In this document: positions 44,211-52,545 of the stretch, piece after piece
How the letters are laid out: each line of letters starts with the position of its first letter
Numbering within the stretch: position 1 is the stretch's first letter
Assembly: GCF_037860835.1 (NCBI RefSeq)
Contig: NZ_JBBEOG010000008.1
Coordinates: 62,001 to 126,000, forward strand
Direction of reading: 5' to 3'
DNA length: 64,000 nucleotides
Source of the DNA: Aquipuribacter nitratireducens
GTDB taxonomy: Bacteria > Actinomycetota > Actinomycetes > Actinomycetales > JBBAYJ01
Notes under the pieces: model-generated
Told to the model about the DNA's origin: nothing
Databases searched by the model: none
The model's input: only the letters and a program-made list of their open reading frames with translations
Position numbers and translations under genes: made by a program

Positions 44211-44243
44211 CTTAACCGATCGTTCACCCGGTGCTCACCGAGA
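44211..44243 (+). promoter_or_regulatory. PHO box upstream of the secreted 5'-nucleotidase
   Basis: Three consecutive 11-base units: CTTAACCGATC (degenerate), GTTCACCCGGT and GCTCACCGAGA. The GTTCACC core and pitch match the site before pstS. AATAGGTG near 44263-44270 may be the -10. Confidence 0.72.
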
Positions 44244-44337
44244 CGAAGGCTGTCCCGGTAGCAATAGGTGTGGCCGACGACGACTGCCTCCGGTCGTCCC
44301 GTCCACGGCACGTCCCGACCCCGACCCTTGGAGAGAC

Positions 44338-46125
44338 ATGTCCCAGGCAACCCGCCGCGGCGCAGTCGCCGCCGTGGCCGCTGCGGCGCTCGTCGCCGCC
44401 GGCACCGCAACCGCCGGCAGCGCCGTCGCCGCCCCTCCCGCCGACAAGGGCAAGCCGGCCCCCAAGCCCGCGTTCACCCTGACGATCGCGCACAACAACG
44501 ACGGCGAGTCCGCCCTCACGCCCACCGAGATCGACGGGGGCGAGTACGGCGGTGTCGCCCGGTTCGCCTCCGTCGTCGAGCGGATCGAGCGCCAGGCCAC
44601 CACCGGGCGCCCGGCTCCCGGCCAGTCGGGCAAGCGCGGCTTCCTTCTCCTCAACTCCGGTGACAACTACCTGGCCGGCGCCGAGTTCAACGCCTCCCGC
44701 CAGGAGGGCGCCCCCTTCTACGACGCCGTCGCCGTCGACTACCTGGACTACGACGCGCTCGCGATCGGCAACCACGAGTTCGACTTCGGCCCGCAGACGC
44801 TCGCGCGCTTCATCTCCTCGGTGCCCGACACGACGTTCGTCTCGGCGAACCTCGACGTCTCGGGCGAGCCGTCCCTCGCCGCCCTGGCGGCGGACGGGTC
44901 GATCGCGGCCAGCACCGTGGTGAAGGAGCGCGGCGAGCGGATCGGCGTCATCGGGCTCACCACGCCGCTGCTCCCGACGATCTCCTCCCCCGGCGCCGTC
45001 GTCGCCGACCCCGACCTCGTCGACATCACGCAGGCGCAGATCGACCTGCTCACCGAGCAGGGCGTCGACATCATCGTCCTGCAGTCGCACCTGCAGGACA
45101 TCCAGGAGGAGCTCGCGCTCGTCACGGAGCTCAGCGGCATCGACGTCGTCATCGGCGGCGGCGGCGCCGAGCTGCTCGCCGACGAGGACGACCTCCTCGT
45201 GCCGGGTGACACGCGGCTCGACGACTACCCGCTCTACTCCACCGACGCGGACGGCGACGAGGTGCCCGTCGTCACGACGCTCGGCTCGTGGCGCTACGTC
45301 GGGGCCCTCACCGTCAACTTCGACGGCGACGGCGAGGTGACCTCCGTCGACGAGGACGCCAGCGGCGTCCGGCGGGTGTCGTCGGTCGGTCCCGACGCCG
45401 TCGAGCCCGACCCGTTCCTCGTGGAGAACGTGGAGGAGCCGGTCCAGGAGTACCTCGACGCCCTCGAGGCGAACGTCATCGCCCAGACCGAGGTCGTCCT
45501 CGACCTCCAGACGGTCGACGTGCGCACCGGCGAGTCGAACGGCGGCAACCTCATGGCCGACATGCAGCTCGCCATCGCGACACAGCAGGCCGCCGCGTTC
45601 GGCACGCCCGTCCCGGACCTCGCCTTCCACAACGGTGGCGGTATCCGCGGGAACATCGACCAGCCGGTGGGGCCGATCACCGAGGCGGACACGTTCCGCA
45701 TCGCGGCCTTCTCCAACTTCGTGTCGGTGGCACCCGCCTACACGGCCCAGCAGCTCGAGCAGCTCCTCGAGCGGGGTGCGAGCGCCTACCCGGCGGCGAG
45801 CGGGGCGTTCGTGCAGATCGCCGGCGCCAGCTACACGATCGACGCCTCGCGCCCGGCGGGTGACCGCATCCAGGACCTCGTCCTGGACGACGGCACCGTG
45901 GTCATCCAGGACCACGTCGTGCTCGAGCCGACCCGCACCTTCGCCGTCGCGTCGAACGACTTCTCGCTCGACGGCGGCGACGGCTACCCCGACGTGGACT
46001 TCGTCCGGCTCGGCGTGCAGTACCAGCAGGGCCTCGTCACGTACCTCAGCGAGGACCTCGGCGGCGTCGTGACCGCCGCGCAGTACCCGCGCGGTGGCGA
46101 GGGCCGGATCACGATCCTCCCCTGA
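44338..46125 (+). CDS. secreted bifunctional metallophosphatase / 5'-nucleotidase
   Basis: 595 residues. A twin-arginine-like or Sec signal peptide spans 1-32 (MSQATRRGAVAAVAAAALVA, cleaved near VAAPPA). The metallophosphatase domain has IAHNNDGES in place of the usual LHTNDxH, then LLLNSGDNYLAGAEF, ALAIGNHEFDFGP, and VLQSHLQ. The C-terminal 5'-nucleotidase domain (about 380-590) has SNGGNLMADMQ, FHNGGGIRGNID and SNDFSLDGGDGYPDV. It should release phosphate from external nucleotides, and the PHO box upstream supports a scavenging role. ATG after TTGGAGAGAC. No LPxTG anchor or membrane segment is seen at the C-terminus, so it is probably released. Confidence 0.92.
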   Translation: MSQATRRGAVAAVAAAALVAAGTATAGSAVAAPPADKGKPAPKPAFTLTIAHNNDGESALTPTEIDGGEYGGVARFASVVERIERQATTGRPAPGQSGKRGFLLLNSGDNYLAGAEFNASRQEGAPFYDAVAVDYLDYDALAIGNHEFDFGPQTLARFISSVPDTTFVSANLDVSGEPSLAALAADGSIAASTVVKERGERIGVIGLTTPLLPTISSPGAVVADPDLVDITQAQIDLLTEQGVDIIVLQSHLQDIQEELALVTELSGIDVVIGGGGAELLADEDDLLVPGDTRLDDYPLYSTDADGDEVPVVTTLGSWRYVGALTVNFDGDGEVTSVDEDASGVRRVSSVGPDAVEPDPFLVENVEEPVQEYLDALEANVIAQTEVVLDLQTVDVRTGESNGGNLMADMQLAIATQQAAAFGTPVPDLAFHNGGGIRGNIDQPVGPITEADTFRIAAFSNFVSVAPAYTAQQLEQLLERGASAYPAASGAFVQIAGASYTIDASRPAGDRIQDLVLDDGTVVIQDHVVLEPTRTFAVASNDFSLDGGDGYPDVDFVRLGVQYQQGLVTYLSEDLGGVVTAAQYPRGGEGRITILP

Positions 46126-46137
46126 CACGCGACGCAC

Positions 46138-46171
46138 GAGGGGCCCCGACCGCACGCGGTCGGGGCCCCTC
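46138..46171. terminator. strong bidirectional terminator
   Basis: Perfect 15-base arms (GAGGGGCCCCGACCG and its complement) around CACG, placed between the convergent nucleotidase and GlnR-like genes. Confidence 0.85.
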
Positions 46172-46200
46172 CCGCGTCCGGGGTCGGGGTCGGGGTCGCG

Positions 46201-46902
46201 TCAGCCCGCGTCCTCCTCGGCCGCGGCGCGGCCGACGACGAGGCGGTACCCGACGTTGCGGACCGTCCCGATGAGGTGCTCGTGCTCGGCGCCGAGCTTG
46301 GCCCGCAGCCGCCGGACGTGGACGTCGACCGTCCGCGTGCCGCCGAAGTAGTCGTAGCCCCACACCTCCTGCAGCAGCTGGGCGCGGGTGAAGACACGGC
46401 CCGGGTGCGCGGCGAGGAACTTGAGGAGCTCGAACTCCTTGTACGTGAGGTCGAGCACCGTGCGCCGGACCCGCGCCGTGTACGTGCTCTCGTCGATGAC
46501 GACGTCCCCGGCGACGATCTCGCCGGGGACGTCGGTCCCGCCGTCCACCGCCGCCGTCGCCGTCACCGCGAGCCGGATCCGGGCGTCGACCTCCGCGGGG
46601 CCGGCGTCGCGCAGCACGACGTCGGTGACCCCCCAGTCCCCGGACACCGCGGCGAGACCGCCCTCGGACATGACGGCGAGAACCGGCACCTCCGGTGTGG
46701 TCGTGCGCAGCAGGCGGCAGAGGGCGCGCGCGGCGACGAGGTCGCGCAGGCAGTCGACGAGGACGACGTCGGCGTCACCGAGGTCGACGAGGGCGCCGGG
46801 CACACCCGGGAGCACCTCGACGCGGTGCGGCAGGAGGGCGAGGGCCGGCAGGGCCTGCGTGGACGGACTCATGGCATCGCCGAGCAGGACGAGTCGCGCC
46901 AC
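46201..46902 (-). CDS. glnR: GlnR-like OmpR-family response regulator
   Basis: 233 residues. The N-terminal receiver-like domain has its Asp at position 50 (VVLVDCLRD) but a weakly conserved acidic pocket, as in actinobacterial GlnR, where Asp50 supports dimerisation rather than phosphorylation. The C-terminal winged helix reads [60 protein letters not shown] and [14 protein letters not shown], very close to the GlnR/MtrA group. No kinase gene is adjacent. GlnR controls nitrogen assimilation. Position near mshD, thioredoxin-like and DUF4395 genes matches the mycobacterial GlnR locus. GTG start after GAGGAGGACCACGC. Confidence 0.75.
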   Translation of the reverse strand: MARLVLLGDAMSPSTQALPALALLPHRVEVLPGVPGALVDLGDADVVLVDCLRDLVAARALCRLLRTTTPEVPVLAVMSEGGLAAVSGDWGVTDVVLRDAGPAEVDARIRLAVTATAAVDGGTDVPGEIVAGDVVIDESTYTARVRRTVLDLTYKEFELLKFLAAHPGRVFTRAQLLQEVWGYDYFGGTRTVDVHVRRLRAKLGAEHEHLIGTVRNVGYRLVVGRAAAEEDAG

Positions 46903-47034
46903 GCGTGGTCCTCCTCGGAGCCGGGACGGTGAGGCCACGAAGGATAGGCCGTGGGCCGCCGCCCCTCGGCGACGCGTCCGGCGACGCGTCCGGGACGCGT
47001 CCGGTCGGGGCGCGGTGCCGACGGAGGGCTCTGG

Positions 47035-47040
47035 CACGAT
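47035..47040 (+). promoter_or_regulatory. -10 element of leaderless membrane-protein gene
   Basis: CACGAT six bases before the GTG at 47047. Weaker than the TANNNT examples. Confidence 0.35.
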
Positions 47041-47046
47041 GCCGGG

Positions 47047-47799
47047 GTGCTCGCCCGGCTGCTCGTCCTGACCGGCGCGCTCGGGACGGCGGGTGCGCTG
47101 TCCCTCGTCCCGCTCTTCGCCCGCGGCGTCTGGGGGGCCTGGTGGGCCCCAGTCGCCTTCGTCGCGGTGGTCGCCGCCGTCGGCTACGGCTGGACCCGGC
47201 TCCTGCAGGTGCCCGTCGGCTGGGGTGTCGGCTGGATCGTCACCGGCACCGGTGCCGTCGGCGCGCTCGTGGTGTCGCTGGGCGGGCAGGAGGCCCTCGC
47301 GTGGGTCCCCGCGACGTTCGCCGTCGGTGTCGTCGTGGCGTTCGTCCACCAGATGGGGCGCCGCGACGGCCGCCCCCGGCTCGTGGAGTCGGTGTCCGCG
47401 AGCGTCACCGGCCAGGCGGTCGTCCTGCTCGGGACGGGCTGGCTCGTGGCCGACGCGGGGACCGGGTCGCTCGCACCGGCGCTCGTCGGGGCGACGGGCT
47501 GCGCGAGCGCGGCGCTCGTCATGACGCTGCCGTGGCCGCGTCCGCTGACCCTGCCGCTCGCCACCCTCGCCGCGGGCCTGGTGGCCGGCGCGGTCGGGGC
47601 GTGGGTCGTCGACGGCGTCGGCGTCGTCCAGGCCCTCGTCATCGGCGCGGTGGCCGGCGCCACCACCGCCGGTCTCCACGTGCTGCTGTACCGCCAGCCC
47701 ACGACGTCGCACCGGCGGGCGGCGGTGTCCGCGGGTGCGGCGTGCGTCATGGCGGCGGGCCTCGCGGTGCACGTGGGAGCCCGGCTCACCGTCGGCTGA
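47047..47799 (+). CDS. integral membrane protein of unknown function
   Basis: 250 residues with about seven to eight hydrophobic segments and very short loops ([57 protein letters not shown] and others). The few polar positions, such as [11 protein letters not shown] near 100-110, mark a cytoplasmic loop. No transporter or enzyme motif is recognised. The GTG at 47047 is the first start matching the leading membrane segment; a longer start would add an arginine-rich stretch. It lies between the GlnR-like gene (divergent) and the thioredoxin-like gene (64 bases downstream). Similar uncharacterised membrane proteins flank this locus in related bacteria. Confidence 0.6.
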   Translation: MLARLLVLTGALGTAGALSLVPLFARGVWGAWWAPVAFVAVVAAVGYGWTRLLQVPVGWGVGWIVTGTGAVGALVVSLGGQEALAWVPATFAVGVVVAFVHQMGRRDGRPRLVESVSASVTGQAVVLLGTGWLVADAGTGSLAPALVGATGCASAALVMTLPWPRPLTLPLATLAAGLVAGAVGAWVVDGVGVVQALVIGAVAGATTAGLHVLLYRQPTTSHRRAAVSAGAACVMAAGLAVHVGARLTVG

Positions 47800-47863
47800 C
47801 ACCGTCCGGTCCCGGGCAGGCGGGTCGGGGAACACACGCGGCCCCCGCCGCCTTCCTGCTGTC

Positions 47864-48352
47864 GTGGACCCCCTCCTCGTGCGCGCCGTCGTGCTTGCGG
47901 CGGTCGCGGTCGTGGTCGTCGTCGTGGGGCTCGCGTGGCAGGCCCACCACGACCGGCTGCTGCGTCGGCGACCGAGCCCCGTGCCCGCGGACGCCCCCGT
48001 CGTCACCCTCCCCGCCGAGTCGCTCGACACGCCGCCGGGCCAGCGGGCGACCGTCGTCGTGGTCGGGACGCGCGGCTGCTCGGACTGCGCCCGCACTCTC
48101 GCGCTGCTGCGGGCGGACCTCGCCGACCGACCGGGGGTCTCGGTCGCACACGTCCTCGCCGAGCGGGTCCCCGAGCTCGTGAGCGCGCTCGACGTCCGCG
48201 CGGCCCCGACGGTGCTCCTCGCCGGCGCCGACCGGCGGGTCGTCGCGCAGCACCCCGGGGCCGTCGCCCCCGACGTCGTGCGCGCCGCGCTCGACGGCCT
48301 CGGCAGCGCGCCCGCCGCCGGCGCGACCGGCAGCACGCGGGCTCCCGCGTGA
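47864..48352 (+). CDS. membrane-anchored thioredoxin-like protein (ThiX type)
   Basis: 162 residues. One N-terminal membrane segment (about 4-24, [20 protein letters not shown]) anchors a thioredoxin fold on the outer side or in the cytoplasm. The redox motif is [15 protein letters not shown] (CSDC near 74-77), and the cis-proline is in [11 protein letters not shown]. It is likely a thiol-disulfide exchange protein. The stop overlaps the next gene as GTGA, so it is coupled to the DUF4395 membrane protein, a pairing also seen at the Mycobacterium thiX-DUF4395 locus. The start is uncertain: GTG was taken at the beginning of the membrane segment, without a visible ribosome site. Confidence 0.75.
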   Translation: MDPLLVRAVVLAAVAVVVVVVGLAWQAHHDRLLRRRPSPVPADAPVVTLPAESLDTPPGQRATVVVVGTRGCSDCARTLALLRADLADRPGVSVAHVLAERVPELVSALDVRAAPTVLLAGADRRVVAQHPGAVAPDVVRAALDGLGSAPAAGATGSTRAPA

Positions 48353-48801
48353 GCGCCGCCGTGGCCGGGACGGCGCTGCCGCCGCGGCCACCGGGAGCGG
48401 TCGACCCGCGGGGACCGCGTTTCGCCGCGGCCATGACGTCGCTCGTGCTCGCCGCGACGGTGCTCACCGGGTCGGTCGTCCTGCTGGGCGTCCAGGCGCT
48501 GCTGTTCGCCGTCACCGTCGTGCTCGGCGTGGGGCGCGGCCCGTGGGCGTGGCTCTTCCGCGGTCTCGTGCGCCCGCGGCTCGCCCCGCCCACGTGGTGG
48601 GAGGACCCCGCCGCGCCGCGCTTCGCGCAGCTCGTCGGTCTGGTCGTGGTCGGCGCCGGGCTGCTCCTCGCCGCCGCGGGCGTGCCGTGGGCGGTCGTGG
48701 GGGCGGCGGCGGCCGCACTCGTCGCGGCGGGCCTCAACGCGGTCTTCGGGATCTGCCTGGGCTGCGCCCTGTACCGGGCGCTGCCACGGCGACGGCTCTG
48801 A
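48349..48801 (+). CDS. DUF4395 membrane protein
   Basis: 150 residues. It has four hydrophobic segments and the DUF4395 pattern: [20 protein letters not shown] at the start, then [20 protein letters not shown] and [20 protein letters not shown], ending with [20 protein letters not shown]. The ICLGCALY segment contains two membrane-border cysteines, resembling DoxX/DUF4395 proteins that work with thioredoxin-like partners and thiosulfate or disulfide metabolism. GTG overlaps the thioredoxin-like stop by four bases. Together they probably form an electron-transfer pair at the membrane. The electron donor is unknown. Confidence 0.85.
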   Translation: MSAAVAGTALPPRPPGAVDPRGPRFAAAMTSLVLAATVLTGSVVLLGVQALLFAVTVVLGVGRGPWAWLFRGLVRPRLAPPTWWEDPAAPRFAQLVGLVVVGAGLLLAAAGVPWAVVGAAAAALVAAGLNAVFGICLGCALYRALPRRRL

Positions 48802-48816
48802 GAGCGCTGACGGGTG

Positions 48817-49200
48817 TCAGTAGACGAGCGCCCGCGCCCCGGGGGCCATGACCTCCTGCACGAGGACGGCGGCCCCGGCGACGCGGGCCCCCTCGACGAG
48901 GTCGGCCTCCGCCAGGCCGCGCCGCGCCGCGCACTGCGTGCACACCGTCACGGTGCCCTCCGCGGCCACCACGGCGAGGAGCTCGAGCGGGTCAGCGGCG
49001 TGCTCGAGGCTGAACCCCTCGGCGTCGCGCACCGCGAGCCGCGTCGCCTCGCCCGTGAGCCACAGCGACACCGGGACGCCGGACGCGACCGCCGTGGCCG
49101 CGACCGTCAGCGCCTGGCTGCAGCGCTCGGGGGCCTCCGCGCCCGCCGTGACCTTCACCACGAGCGAGGCACCAGGGAGCGGTCCGGGCAGGTCCGTCAT
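48817..49200 (-). CDS. DsrE-family sulfur-relay-like protein
   Basis: 127 residues with the DsrE/TusD fold: SLVVKVTAGAEAPERCSQAL, AATAVASGVPVSLWLTGEAT and a loop VTVCTQCAARRGLAEADLVE with two cysteines in CTQC near 87-90, at the position of the sulfur-carrier cysteine in this family. It may carry persulfide sulfur in the cytoplasm. It is convergent with the DUF4395 gene (15 bases apart) and lies opposite the nitrobindin and YgfZ genes, so a link to Fe-S or thiol chemistry is plausible but unproven. ATG start. Confidence 0.75.
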   Translation of the reverse strand: MTDLPGPLPGASLVVKVTAGAEAPERCSQALTVAATAVASGVPVSLWLTGEATRLAVRDAEGFSLEHAADPLELLAVVAAEGTVTVCTQCAARRGLAEADLVEGARVAGAAVLVQEVMAPGARALVY

Positions 49201-49211
49201 GGCCGCGAGGC

Positions 49212-49217
49212 TACGAT
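49212..49217 (+). promoter_or_regulatory. -10 element of leaderless small-protein/nitrobindin/ygfZ operon
   Basis: TACGAT six bases before the ATG at 49224; it overlaps the 5' region of the divergent DsrE gene start. Confidence 0.5.
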
Positions 49218-49223
49218 GGCCGC

Positions 49224-49325
49224 ATGCTCGAGGCCGTCTTCACCGGACTCCTGGTCCTGTCCTCCCTCGCGATCGGCTGGGTCGGCGTCCTGGTCCTCTA
49301 CAAGCTCTTCGCCGGCCAGCGCTGA
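49224..49325 (+). CDS. 33-residue single-span membrane protein
   Basis: Encodes MLEAVFTGLLVLSSLAIGWV followed by GVLVLYKLFAGQR, one strong membrane helix with a basic C-terminal end, so probably N-out/C-in. The ATG is exactly six bases after TACGAT, and the next gene (nitrobindin) starts seven bases after its stop. The regular codon pattern and the promoter at its start argue that it is real, and similar tiny proteins precede nitrobindin genes in other actinobacteria, as far as I recall. Function unknown; a membrane partner or leader-type gene for the operon is possible. Confidence 0.65.
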   Translation: MLEAVFTGLLVLSSLAIGWVGVLVLYKLFAGQR

Positions 49326-49332
49326 GCGGCCC

Positions 49333-49863
49333 GTGAGCCCCGCGCGCCCGATCGAGATCCCCGCCGACCTCGCCCGTCCCCTCGTCGCGATCGGCTGGCT
49401 CGTCGGCACCTGGCAGGGCGCCGGTGAGGTGACGTACCCGTCGATGGACGAGGCCGTGCCGTTCGGTCAGGAGCTCGTCGTGAGCCACGACGGCCGGCCG
49501 TTCCTCCGCTGGGACTCCCGTACGTGGCGCCTCGACGACGAGGGCCGCCTCGGCGCGCCGCTCGCCACCGAGACCGGGTTCTGGCGCGTCCCCGGCGGCG
49601 AGGCCGGGCTCGAGGGGACCGAGGTCGAGCTCCTCCTCGCCCACCCGATGGGCTACGTCGAGCAGTACCTGGGGCGCGCGCACGCCGGCAAGATCGAGCT
49701 CACCACGGAGCTCGTGGCCCGCTCCGCCGACGCGAAGGAGTACTCGGCGGCCCAGCGCCTCTACGGGTTCGTCCAGGGCGACCTGCTGTGGGCGATGGAC
49801 ATGGCGGCGGTCGGCCACGCGATGACCTCCCACGCCTCGGCGCGGCTGAAGAAGGTCGCGTGA
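49333..49863 (+). CDS. nitrobindin-like heme-binding beta-barrel (FABP family)
   Basis: 176 residues. The conserved opening GWLVGTWQGAGEVTYP (about 24-39) is the GxWxGxG nitrobindin motif, with YVEQYLGRAHAGKIELTTEL, cited to 20 residues, in the middle and HASARLKKVA at the C-terminus supplying the probable heme-ligand histidine. Such proteins hold ferric heme in a 10-stranded barrel and can isomerise peroxynitrite or bind NO. GTG start seven bases after the small membrane protein. It overlaps the YgfZ gene by four bases (GTGA). The same neighbour set occurs at the M. tuberculosis Rv0813c region, an established nitrobindin. Confidence 0.88.
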   Translation: MSPARPIEIPADLARPLVAIGWLVGTWQGAGEVTYPSMDEAVPFGQELVVSHDGRPFLRWDSRTWRLDDEGRLGAPLATETGFWRVPGGEAGLEGTEVELLLAHPMGYVEQYLGRAHAGKIELTTELVARSADAKEYSAAQRLYGFVQGDLLWAMDMAAVGHAMTSHASARLKKVA

Positions 49864-50876
49864 GCGGCGTGCCCTCGACGGCCGACGGCGCTGTCCTCGT
49901 CGGCGAGGGTCTCGACGCCGGGGTCCCGGCGCACTACGGCGACCCCGTCCGCGAGCAGCGCCTCCTCGAGGAGGGGCTCGCGCACGTCGACCTGTCCACC
50001 CGGGGGGTCGTGACGGTGTCGGGGCCGGACCGGCTCACGTGGCTGCACAGCCTCAGCACGCAGGAGCTCGCCACCCTGCCGCCGCGCACGTCGGTCGAGG
50101 CGCTGCTGCTGAGCCCGCACGGTCACGTCGAGCACGAGCTCCACGTCGTCGACGACGGCGCGACCACGTGGCTCGTCGTGGAGCCCGGCACCGCGCCCGC
50201 GCTCGTCGCCTTCCTCGAGAGCATGCGCTTCATGCTCCGTGTCGAGGTCGCGGACGTCACCGCGGACTGGGCCGTCGTCGGGGAGCCGCTGGCCCGCGAG
50301 TCGGTCGACGGCGAGCCCGTCGCCTGGGTCGACCCCTGGCCCCGCACGGGCCCGGTGAGCGCGGGGTACGGCGCCGCCGACGACGCCCACCCCGGTCGCG
50401 ACCGGCGCTGGCGGGAGCGGCTCGTACCGCGCGACGACCTCGAGGCCGCGCTGGCCGAGCGCCCGCGCGCCGGCGTGTGGGCGGCGGAGGCCCTGCGGGT
50501 GGCGGCCGGGCGGCCGCGCCACCTGCGCGAGACCGATCACCGCACCATCCCGCACGAGCTCGACTGGCTCCGCACCGCGGTCCACCTCCAGAAGGGCTGC
50601 TACCGCGGCCAGGAGACCGTCGCGCGCGTCCACAACCTCGGCCGCCCGCCGCGCCGGGTCGTGCTGCTCCACCTCGACGGGTCCGGGCACGTGCTCCCCG
50701 AGGCGGGCACGGACCTCCGCCTCGGCGAGAAGGTCGTCGGGCGGCTCACGACGGTCGCGCGGCACCACGAGCTCGGCCCTGTCGCGCTCGGGGTGGTCAA
50801 GCGCAACACCCCGACCGACGCCGTGCTGGTGGCCGACGGGATCGCCGCCTCCCAGGACGTCCTGGTGCGGCCCTGA
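49860..50876 (+). CDS. ygfZ: YgfZ/GcvT-like folate-binding protein
   Basis: 338 residues of the aminomethyltransferase fold. The diagnostic motif is VHLQKGCYRGQETVARVHNL (KGCYxGQE), whose cysteine is needed for Fe-S cluster repair in E. coli YgfZ. STRGVVTVSGPDRLTWLHSL and the SLSTQEL segment match the folate-binding N-domain, and the C-terminal barrel begins GRPPRRVVLLHLDG. It is thought to help maintain Fe-S enzymes in a tetrahydrofolate-dependent way. It is coupled to the nitrobindin gene by a GTGA overlap; both relate to oxidative or nitrosative stress, which fits. Confidence 0.9.
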   Translation: MSGVPSTADGAVLVGEGLDAGVPAHYGDPVREQRLLEEGLAHVDLSTRGVVTVSGPDRLTWLHSLSTQELATLPPRTSVEALLLSPHGHVEHELHVVDDGATTWLVVEPGTAPALVAFLESMRFMLRVEVADVTADWAVVGEPLARESVDGEPVAWVDPWPRTGPVSAGYGAADDAHPGRDRRWRERLVPRDDLEAALAERPRAGVWAAEALRVAAGRPRHLRETDHRTIPHELDWLRTAVHLQKGCYRGQETVARVHNLGRPPRRVVLLHLDGSGHVLPEAGTDLRLGEKVVGRLTTVARHHELGPVALGVVKRNTPTDAVLVADGIAASQDVLVRP

Positions 50877-50916
50877 CGGGCTGATCGCACGGCACCGGTG
50901 ACCACGCCGGGTCCCC

Positions 50917-50922
50917 TAGTGT
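50917..50922 (+). promoter_or_regulatory. -10 element of leaderless BKACE gene
   Basis: TAGTGT seven bases before the GTG at 50930. Confidence 0.5.
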
Positions 50923-50929
50923 CCCGGGC

Positions 50930-51805
50930 GTGAGCCGCTTCCTCCGCGCACCGTCGCGCACCATGATCACCGTCGCCCCCACGGGAGCGGAGTCGAGCAG
51001 GGCCGACGTGCCGGACCTGCCCACGACGCCGGAGGAGATCGCGGCGACCGCCGCGGCGTGCGAACGGGCCGGCGCGGCGATGGTCCACATCCACGTCCGC
51101 GACGAGCAGCACCGACCGACCCTCGACCTCCCCCGGGTCCGCGACACGCTCGCGGCGGTCCGCGAGGCGTGCGGCCTCGTCGTCCAGCTGTCGACCGGCG
51201 GCAGCGTCCACGACCCGCTCGACGCCCGGCTCGCCGTGCTCGAGGCCGCCCCCGACTCCTGCTCCCTCACCCTCGGCACCGTGAACTTCGGCGACGACGT
51301 CTTCATGAACCCGTGGGGCTTCGTCGTCGACCTCTACCGGGAGACCCGCGCCCGCGGGATCGTCCCCGAGTTCGAGGTCTTCGACCTCGGCCAGCTCACC
51401 ACCCTGCGCCGGCTCCTGGACCGGGAGGGGCTGCCGGCCGGCGGACGCGTCCACGTCGACCTCGTGACCGGTGTGCCCGGCGGCATGCCGGGGACCGCCG
51501 ACACCGTCGTGGCGTGCGTCGCCGCCCTGCCCACGGAGGTCACGTCGTGGTCGGCGACGGGCATCGGCCGGTCGCACCTCACGGTCCTCGCCGCGACGCT
51601 CGCGGCGGGTGGGCACGTGCGCGTCGGCATGGAGGACGTGCTCGTGTGGGCGCGGGGACCGGAGGGGCCGGTCCCCGTGCGCTCGAACACCGACCTCGTC
51701 GAGCGCGCGGCCCGTGTCGCCACGGAGCTGCAGCGCCCCCCGATGGACCCCGCTGACGCGGCCGACCTGCTCGGTCTCGAGGCCGCCCGGGCCGCGGTCG
51801 CCTGA
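50930..51805 (+). CDS. beta-keto acid cleavage enzyme (BKACE, DUF849)
   Basis: 291 residues, TIM-barrel. The family condenses a beta-keto acid with acetyl-CoA to give acetoacetate and a new CoA ester, using zinc. Visible features: TVAPTGAES near 14-22, metal ligands in MVHIHVRDE (HxH near 52-54), VQLSTGGSV, and VRVGMEDVLVW with the glutamate ligand. GIVPEFEVFDLGQLTTLRRL and VDLVTGVPGGMPGT are family blocks. Substrate specificity cannot be read. It starts a new leaderless transcript 54 bases after ygfZ. Confidence 0.86.
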   Translation: MSRFLRAPSRTMITVAPTGAESSRADVPDLPTTPEEIAATAAACERAGAAMVHIHVRDEQHRPTLDLPRVRDTLAAVREACGLVVQLSTGGSVHDPLDARLAVLEAAPDSCSLTLGTVNFGDDVFMNPWGFVVDLYRETRARGIVPEFEVFDLGQLTTLRRLLDREGLPAGGRVHVDLVTGVPGGMPGTADTVVACVAALPTEVTSWSATGIGRSHLTVLAATLAAGGHVRVGMEDVLVWARGPEGPVPVRSNTDLVERAARVATELQRPPMDPADAADLLGLEAARAAVA

Positions 51806-51893
51806 CACCGAGCGGGTCGCCAACCGGTGGCCGTGGGTGACCGTGCGGACGCGAACCGTGCCGGAGCCGTATCCAGGGCCGGGGTCGAGGGCC

Positions 51894-51899
51894 TACCCT
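51894..51899 (+). promoter_or_regulatory. -10 element of leaderless rsiG-like gene
   Basis: TACCCT seven bases before the ATG at 51907. Confidence 0.5.
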
Positions 51900-51906
51900 T
51901 CCCGGC

Positions 51907-52491
51907 ATGTCGTCCCCGATCGAGCCCCAGGCCGGCGGTCGCCGTCGCCTCGACCACGTGCTGGGCGAGGGCTTCCTCGACGACCTGCCGCAGCTGCCGG
52001 TCGAGGAGCTGAGGGCCCGCCGGGCCGAGGCCGAGCAGGAGGAGACCGACCTCAGCTACGCCCGGCGCCTGCTCCACGGCCGCCTCGACCTGCTCCGTGC
52101 GGAGCAGGAGCAGCGACGGGGGGACGGGGGCGCCAGCGGGACCCGGACGACCGAGGAGCTCGTCGCGACGCTCGCGCGCACGCTCGCCGACCCGCCGGGA
52201 CCCAGCCACGGCCTGGGGCGGCACAACCTCGCGGAGCCCAGCCGCGTCGGTGAGCACCGCCGCGCCGCCGAGGCCGCCGTCGCCGACCCGTCGATCAGCG
52301 ACCCCGGCGGTCTCGACGACGACGCGCTCGCCGCCGCGGTCGCGCGGCTGGAGGCGCTGGCCGACGCGGTCGGCACCCAGCGGACCGCCGTCCAGCAGGC
52401 CGCCGACGCCCTCGTGCAGGAGATCGGGCGCCGCTACCGCGAGGGGCTCCTCACCGTCGACGACGTGCTCGAGACCCCGACCTCCGGCTGA
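51907..52491 (+). CDS. rsiG: RsiG/AmfC-like c-di-GMP-responsive anti-sigma factor homologue
   Basis: 194 residues, mainly helical. RRRLDHVLGEGFLDDLPQLP, VEELRARRAEAEQEETDLSY and ARRLLHGRLDLLRAEQEQ, cited separately, form the coiled-coil hairpin of the RsiG family (earlier called aerial mycelium formation protein). The c-di-GMP motif E(X)3S(X)2R(X)3Q(X)3D appears as Glu46, Ser50, Arg53, His57, Asp61, with His in place of Gln. In Streptomyces RsiG with c-di-GMP holds the sigma factor WhiG. No sigma factor gene is nearby. The diguanylate cyclase at 3979 is a possible source of signal, by inference only. Confidence 0.8.
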   Translation: MSSPIEPQAGGRRRLDHVLGEGFLDDLPQLPVEELRARRAEAEQEETDLSYARRLLHGRLDLLRAEQEQRRGDGGASGTRTTEELVATLARTLADPPGPSHGLGRHNLAEPSRVGEHRRAAEAAVADPSISDPGGLDDDALAAAVARLEALADAVGTQRTAVQQAADALVQEIGRRYREGLLTVDDVLETPTSG

Positions 52492-52545
52492 CCGGAGGTC
52501 GCCGGCCCCCGGACGGCTCGACCGCACCTCCCACCGCGCCCTCGC

